This document shows positions 57,364 through 64,000 of a stretch of DNA of 64,000 bases, in pieces. This DNA comes from Rubrivivax sp. GTDB lineage: Bacteria > Pseudomonadota > Gammaproteobacteria > Burkholderiales > Burkholderiaceae_C. How positions within the stretch are numbered: position 1 is the first letter of the stretch; each line of letters starts with the position of its first letter. The stretch covers positions 1 to 64,000 of the forward strand of contig JADCGP010000006.1 of assembly GCA_020248915.1 (NCBI GenBank). Reading direction: 5' to 3'. Below the pieces are notes generated by a model. That model did no database searches. It was not told where the DNA came from and saw nothing but the letters and a program-made list of their open reading frames with translations. The translations under genes and the position numbers were made by a program.

Positions 57364-58056
57364 CTACAGCCGGCCTGCCGGCGCGAAGGCGTACAGCCGC
57401 GCCAGCAGCGAGGTCGGGAACTGGGCGATCGCGGCGTCGTGCGCCACGGCGGCATCGTTGAAGAGGCGGCGCGCGAACTGCGCCTGTTCCTCGCCGCCGC
57501 GCCACGCCGCGGCGAGGTCGGCCGCTGTCTCGGCAGCGGGAGCGGCAGGCGCAGTGGACCGGGTTTCGGCGCCGAGGGCGCTGGGTGACATGCCCGGTGC
57601 GATGTCCGGTGCGACGCCGGACGGGAGTCCGCCTGCCGCGCCGGCGCCCGGGGCCGCCGCGGGCGGGCCGGCGCTGTCCATCAGCGCGAAGACGCGACTG
57701 GCGCTGGCCGCCAGCGTCGCCTCGGCGGCCTGCCAGGCGGCGGCGCGCGCGGCGTCGAGCGGGCGCGCGGCCAGCGTCGCGGCGGCGCGCTCGGCGGCTG
57801 CGTGGTCGGCCAGCCAGGTGTCGAGCGCGCGCTGTTCGGACGCGAGCGGGCCGGCCAGCGCGGCGGCCAGCGGGGCAGCGGCGCGCCCGCGTCGCTCGAG
57901 GCCCTCCTGGACCTGGCCCCAGGCGGCCGCCACCGCGTTGCGCAGTTCGACCAGCCGGTTGTAGGCACCGACCGCCCAGAAGATCAGCGTCGCGCCGGCG
58001 ACCAGCGCGGCCAGCTGGCCGGCGCCGAAGTCGAACCAGGGGACGTCGCCGTTCAT
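57364..58056 (-). CDS. divergent LemA-like protein
   Basis: The product is 230 aa with one N-terminal membrane helix (about residues 14-30). LemA features are the opening YNRLVELRNAVAAAWGQVQEGLERRG and the final FNDAAVAHDAAIAQFPTSLLARLYAFAPAG. A roughly 50-residue Ala/Pro/Gly-rich insertion (about 130-180) interrupts the helical core. It is shorter in conserved sequence than the LemA at 20,304-20,948 and is not in a TPM operon. Its function is unknown. Confidence 0.72.
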   Translation of the reverse strand: MNGDVPWFDFGAGQLAALVAGATLIFWAVGAYNRLVELRNAVAAAWGQVQEGLERRGRAAAPLAAALAGPLASEQRALDTWLADHAAAERAAATLAARPLDAARAAAWQAAEATLAASASRVFALMDSAGPPAAAPGAGAAGGLPSGVAPDIAPGMSPSALGAETRSTAPAAPAAETAADLAAAWRGGEEQAQFARRLFNDAAVAHDAAIAQFPTSLLARLYAFAPAGRL

Positions 58057-58156
58057 CGCAGGCGGGGCGGATCGGGGGCGGCGGGGCGCGCGTCCGGGCT
58101 CGGTGCTGCCGCAGCGCGAACGGCGTGCGCGGCAGCGGCAGGCGGCGGTGGCCGGC

Positions 58157-59431
58157 TCAGCCGCGCACCTCGCCCTGGCCGAGCACGATCCACTTCAGCG
58201 AGGTGAGCCCTTCCAGGCCGACCGGTCCGCGGGCGTGGAACTTGTCGGTGCTGATGCCGATCTCGGCGCCGAGGCCGTACTCGAAACCGTCGGCGAAGCG
58301 CGTGCTGGCGTTGACCATCACGCTGGCCGAGTCGACCTCGCGCAGGAAGCGCATCGCGTGCGCGTGGTTCGAGGTCAGGATCGCGTCGGTGTGGTGCGAG
58401 CCGTGGCGCTCGATGTGGGTGATGGCCTCGTCGAGCGAGTCGACGACCTTGATGCTGATGACGGGCGCCAGGTACTCCTCGGCCCAGTCGGCCTCGGTGG
58501 CCGCCACCAGCCGCGGCCGCGGCGCGAGCAGCGCCAGCGCGCGCGGGCAGCAGCGCATCTCGACGCCCTTGGCGGCGAACACGTCGCCGATCCGCGGCAG
58601 GAAGGCCGCCGCCTGGGCCGCGTGCACGAGCAGGCTCTCGGCGGCGTTGCAGGGGCTGTACTTCTGCGTCTTGGCGTTGTCGGTGACGCGCACCGCGAGT
58701 TCGAGGTCGACCTCGGCATCGACGTAGACGTGGCAGTTGCCGTCCAGGTGCTTGATCACCGGCACGCGGGCCTCGCGGCTGATGCGCTCGATCAGCCCCT
58801 TGCCCCCGCGCGGCACGATCACGTCCACGTACTCCGGCATCGCGACCAGGCGGCCGACGGCATCCCGGTCGGGCGTCTCGATCGCCTGCACCGCCTCGGG
58901 CGGCAGGCCGGCCTCGACCAGCGCCGCCTGCACCTCGCGCGCCAGCGCCAGGTTGGATCGCAGCGCCTCGCTGCCGCCGCGCAGGATGCAGGCGTTGCCG
59001 CTCTTGATCGCCAGCGAGGCGGCCTCGATCGTCACGTTCGGGCGGCTCTCGTAGATCATCGCGAACACGCCCAGCGGCACGCGCATGCGGCCCACCGCGA
59101 TGCCGCTCGGCCGCCGCTTCACGTCGGTGATCTCGCCGATCGGGTCGGGCATGGCGGCGATCTGCTCGCAGCCCTCGGCCACGGTGGCCAGCACCTGCGG
59201 CGTCAGGCGCAGGCGGTCGACCAGCGGCGCGGCCAGTCCGGCGTCCAGCGCGGCCTGCACGTCGGGCGCGTTGGCCGCCGCCAGCGCGGCGCCGTGCTCG
59301 CGCAGCCGGCGCGCCAGCGCGCGCAGCGCGGCGTCCTTCGCGGCCGTGGGCGCCGCCGCCATGCGCCGCGCCGCCGCGCGCGCGGCCGTGCCGACGTGGG
59401 CCATGTAGGCGGGCAGGTCGTTGGGGTTCAT
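58157..59431 (-). CDS. proA: gamma-glutamyl phosphate reductase
   Basis: The product is 424 aa. The aldehyde dehydrogenase-like fold has the catalytic Cys in [16 protein letters not shown]. Other conserved segments are [27 protein letters not shown] and [31 protein letters not shown]. It makes glutamate-5-semialdehyde, the second step of proline synthesis. ATG 59,431 gives a normal start. No proB is in the window. Confidence 0.95.
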   Translation of the reverse strand: MNPNDLPAYMAHVGTAARAAARRMAAAPTAAKDAALRALARRLREHGAALAAANAPDVQAALDAGLAAPLVDRLRLTPQVLATVAEGCEQIAAMPDPIGEITDVKRRPSGIAVGRMRVPLGVFAMIYESRPNVTIEAASLAIKSGNACILRGGSEALRSNLALAREVQAALVEAGLPPEAVQAIETPDRDAVGRLVAMPEYVDVIVPRGGKGLIERISREARVPVIKHLDGNCHVYVDAEVDLELAVRVTDNAKTQKYSPCNAAESLLVHAAQAAAFLPRIGDVFAAKGVEMRCCPRALALLAPRPRLVAATEADWAEEYLAPVISIKVVDSLDEAITHIERHGSHHTDAILTSNHAHAMRFLREVDSASVMVNASTRFADGFEYGLGAEIGISTDKFHARGPVGLEGLTSLKWIVLGQGEVRG

Positions 59432-59487
59432 GGTGGGCCGATTGTCCCAAATCGCGCCCGGCCCGCGCGCTGCCGGCCTGCCCGTCC

Positions 59488-60348
59488 TCAGCGTGCGAAC
59501 TCGTAGCGCAGCGCCGTCACCTCGCCGCGCCAGTACGGCTGGCGGCCGCCCTCGGCCTCGGGCCGCAGCCAGGCGACCTCGCCGCGCGTGGGCACGCGCA
59601 GGCCGTCGCGCCACTGGTGGTCGGACCAGCGGCCCTCCCATGGCGTGGGCACCGACCGGCCGTCCACCAGGCGGCCGCGCGCCTCGGCGCGCACGCCGGT
59701 CATCAGGCCCTCGGCGTCGAAGAAGAAGGTCAGCGTCAAGGCCTGCGGCCCGTCGCGGAAGGTGCCGCGTGCGCTGCGCTCGTCCACCGCCTCCCAGTGC
59801 ACCCCCTGGGTGGGCAGCAGCGCGGTGGGGTACCAGGCCGCCTCGGCGAACCAGCGCATCAGTTCGCCCTCGTCGAGTTCGCGGCTGCCGGCCAGGTGCA
59901 CCAGCGGCACGGCGCCGGCGAGCGCGGCCTGCAGCAGGCCGCGGCCGGCGATGTAGGCGTCGTGCACATGGGCCGCCACGCCGGGCAGCATGGCGATGCG
60001 GCCGTCCCACACGAAGCCCGGGCGACGCGTCGTCACGCGCTGCCTCGACGTGAACGGCGACCAGCGGCCGCCCATCTCGAAGGTGCCGCGGTGCTCGATG
60101 TCGACGGCGGCCACCGGGGCCACGCCCGGCGCCAGCACGGCGTCGAAGTAGCGCCGCACGGGCGGCGGCAGCGCCGCGAGCTCGGCGGCCGATGGCAGCG
60201 CGAGCGGCGGCCGCTCACGCGCCGCCTCGAGCGCCGCCATGCGCTCGGCAGTGAGCGCCCGCCATCGCCAGGAGCCCCAGCCCCACGCGACCAGCACGAC
60301 GATGGCCAGCACGCCGGCCACGATCAGGGTCCAGCGCAGCACGGTCAT
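59488..60348 (-). CDS. DUF6544-like membrane-anchored protein
   Basis: The product is 286 aa with one N-terminal membrane helix. Conserved segments include [56 protein letters not shown] and the final [14 protein letters not shown]...[15 protein letters not shown] recognise this as the family known as DUF6544 (formerly DUF6920-type), with some doubt about the name. Its function is unknown. It is 56 bp from proA on the same strand. Confidence 0.7.
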   Translation of the reverse strand: MTVLRWTLIVAGVLAIVVLVAWGWGSWRWRALTAERMAALEAARERPPLALPSAAELAALPPPVRRYFDAVLAPGVAPVAAVDIEHRGTFEMGGRWSPFTSRQRVTTRRPGFVWDGRIAMLPGVAAHVHDAYIAGRGLLQAALAGAVPLVHLAGSRELDEGELMRWFAEAAWYPTALLPTQGVHWEAVDERSARGTFRDGPQALTLTFFFDAEGLMTGVRAEARGRLVDGRSVPTPWEGRWSDHQWRDGLRVPTRGEVAWLRPEAEGGRQPYWRGEVTALRYEFAR

Positions 60349-60431
60349 GGCAGGGTCCTCGAGCAGCCGGGCCGGCGCGCGCTCCGCTTCCGCCGCATCG
60401 CGGCCTGGCGGTCAGGCGGGCGCCCGTGCGT

Positions 60432-60758
60432 TCAGTGTGCCGCGGCAGCGACGTAGATGTCGGTGTCGCGCAGCAGGCGCCGCAGCGTGGCGAAGGCGGC
60501 CTGGGCGATGTCCAGGCCCGGATGCGGCTGCATCGGCGCCAGCGTCAGCACGGCCTCGTCCTCGTCGACGCGCAGCGTGCGCAGCCAAGCCGCCGCGGGC
60601 AGCGATGCGCCCAGTTCGGCGTTGACGGCCTGCTCGAGCTCGCCGAGCAGGAAGCGCGTCCGGCCAGCCTCCCCTTCGAGCTGCGGGGCACGCACAAGTG
60701 CCGGCAGGGGCCTCTCGCCGCTGCCGGCGCTGCGGATGGGGATGGTCCGGTACTGCAT
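60432..60758 (-). CDS. hypothetical protein
   Basis: The product is 108 aa without signal or membrane segment. It contains a helical AVNAELGASLPAAAWLRTLRVDEDEAVLTLAP segment and ends DIYVAAAAH. The sheet-helix pattern vaguely recalls DUF59/MIP18-type proteins, but no key motif is present. I do not recognise it. The ATG start is chosen for a normal codon and protein pattern. It is 43 bp downstream of the EamA gene. Confidence 0.5.
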   Translation of the reverse strand: MQYRTIPIRSAGSGERPLPALVRAPQLEGEAGRTRFLLGELEQAVNAELGASLPAAAWLRTLRVDEDEAVLTLAPMQPHPGLDIAQAAFATLRRLLRDTDIYVAAAAH

Positions 60759-60801
60759 GGCGCCATGGTGCGCGGCGCGGCCGGCCCGGGCTTGACCGAG
60801 G

Positions 60802-61806
60802 TCAACCTGGGTGGGCCGACGTATCCGGGTTAACCCGCGGCGGCGGCGAACGCAGAGCCCACACCACCCCCGCCACCAGCAGCCCGATGCCGGCCAGCGT
60901 GGCGGCGGCCGGTGGCTGGCCGCGCAGCGCCAGCGCATAGGCGAGCGCGGCGATCGTCTCGAACACGATCAGCTGCCCGGCCAGCGTGGTGGGCAGGCGC
61001 TGGCTGGCCTCGTTCCAGCACAGCGTGCCGAGCCAGGAGGCGAACAGGCCGATGGCGAGCATCAGCGCGAGGAAGCGTTCCGGCGTCGGCCCGAGCGGCA
61101 TGTCGAAGCCGGCCGGCCCCACGACCCCGAGCGCGTGCGCGAGCCAGAACGCCGCGAAGCCCGCCGCCGCCAGCGGCAGCGTGGCCACGCCCTGGGCCGT
61201 GGCCCAGGTGCGCGGGCTGCGCTCGGCGTGGGCGCGCAGCCAGTCGGCATTGCGCAGCGGATACCAGGTCCAGCACACCACCGCGCCCACCGCCAGCAGC
61301 GCGCCGAGCGCGTGCCGCCCGAGGTCGAGCGCCCCGGCCGCCTGCAGCGCGCGCATCTCGGCGTGGTTGACCAGGCCGATGCCGGCGGCCACCAGCAGGA
61401 GCGAGGGCGCCAGGCGCCGCCAAGGCAGGCGGCCGTCGCGCGCGTGGTCGCGCAGGTTGGAGCTGATCGCGATGACCACCGGCAGCGTGCCGATGATCAT
61501 GGTCGGCAGCGGCCCGCCGGCGCGCTGGATGGCCGCGGCGAGGAAAAGGTAGTACAGCAGGTTGCCGACGAGGCTGAGCTTGAGCGCCTCGACCCAGTCG
61601 GCCCGCGTCAGCTGCGCCAGCGCGCGGCGGTCGAGCCAGGCCAGCGGCAGCGCGATCAGGCCGAAGGCCAGGTAGCGCGCCACCGACAGCAGCGCTGCCG
61701 GGTACTGCGGCAGCAGCAGCGGCGCGATGAAGACCAGGCCCCAGAGCAGGCCGGCGGCCAGCGCGAAGGCGGTCCCGCTGGCGAGCGCGGCGCGGTGGGA
61801 GGGCAT
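60802..61806 (-). CDS. EamA/DMT family transporter
   Basis: The product is 334 aa with about ten membrane segments in two EamA repeats. LLWGLVFIAPLLLPQYPAALLSVARY opens the first, and GLFASWLGTLCWNEASQRLPTTLAGQLIVFETI marks the second. It is a drug/metabolite exporter type with unknown substrate. It is divergent from the DUF885 gene, 64 bp apart, so they share a promoter region. Confidence 0.88.
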   Translation of the reverse strand: MPSHRAALASGTAFALAAGLLWGLVFIAPLLLPQYPAALLSVARYLAFGLIALPLAWLDRRALAQLTRADWVEALKLSLVGNLLYYLFLAAAIQRAGGPLPTMIIGTLPVVIAISSNLRDHARDGRLPWRRLAPSLLLVAAGIGLVNHAEMRALQAAGALDLGRHALGALLAVGAVVCWTWYPLRNADWLRAHAERSPRTWATAQGVATLPLAAAGFAAFWLAHALGVVGPAGFDMPLGPTPERFLALMLAIGLFASWLGTLCWNEASQRLPTTLAGQLIVFETIAALAYALALRGQPPAAATLAGIGLLVAGVVWALRSPPPRVNPDTSAHPG

Positions 61807-61870
61807 GCTCGGCGACGATAACCGCGGCGCTACGGCGCAGAATCGGTACTCCCTTCCCACCATCAAGCCC

Positions 61871-63754
61871 ATGCCCTTGACACCGCCGCGGCGCCTGGCC
61901 GCTCCTTCCGTCGGGCGCGCCTTCGCGGCGGCGGCCCTTGCCGCCGGCGTGCTCGCGGCATCGCCCTTGCACGCGCAGGGCACCACCGCCGCCGGCGCGC
62001 CTGCCGATTCCGGCGCTTCCGCGGCCGATGCCGGCGCGACGCGCGCGTTGCACGCGCTGTTCGAGCGGCAGTGGGAGTGGAGCGCCGTCACCTTCCCCGA
62101 GTGGGCCACCTACCGCGGCGACCACCGCTTCGGCGACCGGCTCTCGGACAACAGCCGCGCCGCCCGCGACGCGGCCGACCGCGCCGTGCGCGGCTTCCTC
62201 GACGAGGCGCGCGCGATCCCGCGCGAGCGGCTCGCGGCCGCCGACCGCGTCTCGCTCGACCTCTTCATCGACCGGCAGCAGCGCTGGCTGCGCTTCGTGG
62301 ACTTTCCCGGCGCGCGCGGCATGAGCATCGGCGCCCTGGGCGGGCCGCAGACCTCGATGGCCGACCTGCTGCGCGTGATGCCCGTGGACCGCCCCGAGCG
62401 CGTGCAGCAGATGCTGGCGCGCATGGCGGCCCTGCCGCGCCGCATGGACCAGGAGATCGACGAGATGCGCCACAGCGCCCGTGCCGGCTGGGTGCCGGCG
62501 CGCGACGTGCTCGTGCGCGCGCTGGCGCAGATCGACACGCAGCTGCCCGCGGCGGCCGCTGCCGGCGGCGAGGACGTCGATGGCACGCCGTTCTTCCAGC
62601 CCTTCCGGCGGCTGGGCAGCGGCGTGCCCGCCGCCGAGCGCCCGGCGCTGCAGGACGCCGCGCGCGGCGCGATCCGGCAGCACGTGCTGCCGGCGCTGCG
62701 CGCGCTGCGCGCCTTCATCGCCGACGAGCTGATGCCCCGGGCGCCGGCCTCGGGCTCGCTGCGCAACTACCCCGACGGCGAGCGCGTCTACGCGCTCCAC
62801 GTGCGCGACCAGACCTCGACCTCGCTCACACCCGCCGTGATCCACGCCCTCGGCCAGCGCGAGCTGGCGCGGCTGCGCGCCGAGATGGAGGCGGTGCTGA
62901 AGGAGGTGAAGTTCGACGGCGACTTCGCCGCCTTCGTCCGCTTCCTGTGGACCGACGAGCGCTTCTTCCACAAGAGCCCCGAGGCGCTGCTGGCCGGCTA
63001 CCGCGACATCGCCAAGCGGCTCGATGCCGAGGTCCCGCGCCTGTTCGCCGAGCTGCCGCGCGCGCCCTACGGCGTGCAGCCGATGCCCGCGCACATGGGC
63101 CCCAACCGTGCCGAGTACTACAGCGGGCCGGCGCTGGACGGCAGCCGCGCCGGCATGTTCTTCGCCAACGCGCTCGCGTTCCGCAAGCGGCCCATCTGGG
63201 GCATGGAGACGCTGGTGGCGCACGAGGCCGTGCCCGGGCACCACCTGCAGATCGCGCGCGCCACCGAACTGCGCGGCCTGCCGGCGTTCCGCCGCGGCGG
63301 CTTCGGCTACACCGCCTTCACCGAGGGCTGGGCGCTGTATGCCGAGACGCTGGGCTCCGAACTCGGCCTGTACACCGACCCTTACAGCCGCTTCGGCCAC
63401 CTGCAGTGGCAGGCCTTCCGCGCCGCGCGCCTGGTCACCGACACCGGCATCCACGCCCTCGGCTGGGGGCGGCAGCAGGCCATCGACTTCATGGTCGAGC
63501 GCACCGGCGTCGAGCGCGAGTTCGTCGAGAGCGAGGTCGACCGCTACACCTCCACGCCGGGGCAGGCGCTCGCCTACACGATCGGCAAGCTGAAGATCCA
63601 GGAGCTGCGCGAGCGCGCCCGGGCGCGCCTGGGCCCGCGCTTCGACATCCGGCAGTTCCACAACGCCGTCATCGACCACGGCGCGGTGCCGCTCGACCTG
63701 CTCGAGCGCCTCGTCGACGAGTGGATCGCCCGCCAGGCCGCCGCCGCCGGCTGA
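61871..63754 (+). CDS. DUF885 family protein (putative metallopeptidase)
   Basis: The product is 627 aa with a signal peptide (cleavage after LHA). The DUF885 domain covers most of the length. The metal-binding-like [12 protein letters not shown] motif lies near residue 453, with the later [13 protein letters not shown]. Family members are predicted zinc peptidases; the substrate is unknown. ATG 61,871 has the signal peptide in register. It is followed 40 bp later by glpK in the same direction. Confidence 0.86.
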   Translation: MPLTPPRRLAAPSVGRAFAAAALAAGVLAASPLHAQGTTAAGAPADSGASAADAGATRALHALFERQWEWSAVTFPEWATYRGDHRFGDRLSDNSRAARDAADRAVRGFLDEARAIPRERLAAADRVSLDLFIDRQQRWLRFVDFPGARGMSIGALGGPQTSMADLLRVMPVDRPERVQQMLARMAALPRRMDQEIDEMRHSARAGWVPARDVLVRALAQIDTQLPAAAAAGGEDVDGTPFFQPFRRLGSGVPAAERPALQDAARGAIRQHVLPALRALRAFIADELMPRAPASGSLRNYPDGERVYALHVRDQTSTSLTPAVIHALGQRELARLRAEMEAVLKEVKFDGDFAAFVRFLWTDERFFHKSPEALLAGYRDIAKRLDAEVPRLFAELPRAPYGVQPMPAHMGPNRAEYYSGPALDGSRAGMFFANALAFRKRPIWGMETLVAHEAVPGHHLQIARATELRGLPAFRRGGFGYTAFTEGWALYAETLGSELGLYTDPYSRFGHLQWQAFRAARLVTDTGIHALGWGRQQAIDFMVERTGVEREFVESEVDRYTSTPGQALAYTIGKLKIQELRERARARLGPRFDIRQFHNAVIDHGAVPLDLLERLVDEWIARQAAAAG

Positions 63755-63794
63755 CCCCGCCGGCCGCGCGCCCAAGCCTCCCAGGAGACCGCCC

Positions 63795-64000
63795 GTGCCC
63801 AAAGAACACCTGCTCGCCCTCGACCAGGGCACGTCGAGCTCGCGCGCCATCGTCTTCCACGCCAGCGGCCGCATCGTCGCGCTGGCGCAGCGCGAGTTCA
63901 CGCAGCACTTCCCGCAGCCGGGCTGGGTGGAGCACGACGCCGACGAGATCTGGGCCACGCAGCTCGCCGTGGCGCGCGAGGCGCTCGCGGCCTCGGGCCT
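63795..64000 (+). CDS. glpK: glycerol kinase, 5' fragment cut by window edge
   Basis: The visible 68 residues begin at GTG 63,795 and show the N-terminal glycerol kinase signature [20 protein letters not shown] and [18 protein letters not shown]. It phosphorylates glycerol to glycerol-3-phosphate, feeding GlpD. The frame runs off the right end. AGGAGACC precedes the start. The related glpD is about 58 kb to the left, so the two are not an operon here. Confidence 0.93.
   Translation, partial: MPKEHLLALDQGTSSSRAIVFHASGRIVALAQREFTQHFPQPGWVEHDADEIWATQLAVAREALAASG

Overview
The window is a 64 kb stretch of a high-GC bacterial chromosome, densely coding and with no insertion sequence, phage, CRISPR or RNA gene that I can support. 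Gene content points to a betaproteobacterium of the order Burkholderiales, probably the Rubrivivax/Leptothrix/Ideonella neighbourhood. The evidence is a PhaM-type polyhydroxybutyrate granule protein, a short H-NS protein with an AT-hook-like linker, a DUF3567 protein, a MetH split into half-genes, GshA of the proteobacterial (non-E. coli) type, and an atp-hemE-priA gene order. The genus is inference. The Sox cluster shows a lithoheterotroph able to oxidise thiosulfate.

Layout. 1-2.1 kb: cytochrome c' and a divergent cytochrome b561, then a GNAT acetyltransferase. 2.1-5.6 kb: aldose epimerase, SMP-30 lactonase and glycerol-3-phosphate dehydrogenase (glpD). 5.6-9.0 kb (minus strand): a redoxin, a DsbD-type reductase and a DUF2062 protein. 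9.2-16.6 kb: the complete F1Fo ATP synthase operon atpIBEFHAGDC, with hairpin elements between atpE/atpF and atpA/atpG and a tandem array of terminator-like repeats after atpC. 16.8-18.7 kb: zinc alcohol dehydrogenase and polyphosphate kinase 2. 18.8-20.9 kb (minus): a lemA-TPM-TPM operon. 21.0-25.5 kb: a Rossmann-like protein, hemE and priA. An AT-richer hemE-priA spacer carries a perfect DnaA box and several inverted repeats. 25.5-27.0 kb (minus): comM. 27.1-29.2 kb: glnK-amtB behind a textbook sigma-54 promoter with two NtrC-type sites. 29.3-34.1 kb: gshA, kup, the homocysteine-binding half of metH (minus) and a rhodanese.

34.1-36.6 kb (minus): a GGDEF-EAL protein followed by a separate MHYT-like membrane protein that has lost its metal-ligand motif, then a palindrome-rich spacer. 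37.0-41.8 kb: DUF3567, a TonB-shaped DUF3108 protein, a fumarylacetoacetate-hydrolase family protein, phaM and a FIST sensor domain protein. 42.0-46.7 kb: glcD and glcE, an embedded SAM methyltransferase, and glcF (glycolate oxidase). 47.0-47.4 kb: an H-NS gene behind a palindrome-rich AT-richer region. 47.5-56.7 kb: sox cluster soxCDYZAXB followed by a DsrE-like protein, a metallo-beta-lactamase (SoxH-like), a thioredoxin (SoxW-like) and an ArsR regulator (SoxR-like). 56.7-61.8 kb (minus): flavin reductase, divergent LemA, proA, DUF6544-like protein, a hypothetical and an EamA transporter. 61.9-64.0 kb: a DUF885 protein and the first 68 codons of glpK, cut by the window edge.

How it fits together. 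Sox oxidation of thiosulfate feeds electrons to c-type cytochromes. The resulting proton gradient would drive the ATP synthase. PPK2 and PhaM point to polyphosphate and PHB storage. GlnK-AmtB handle ammonium under NtrC control, and GlcDEF handle glycolate. GlpD and GlpK bracket the window but are about 58 kb apart. No obviously new multigene system is present. The most interesting non-gene signals are the hemE-priA spacer, the nitrogen-regulated promoter, the atp-operon hairpin elements, the degenerate MHYT/GGDEF-EAL pair and the methyltransferase inside the glc operon.
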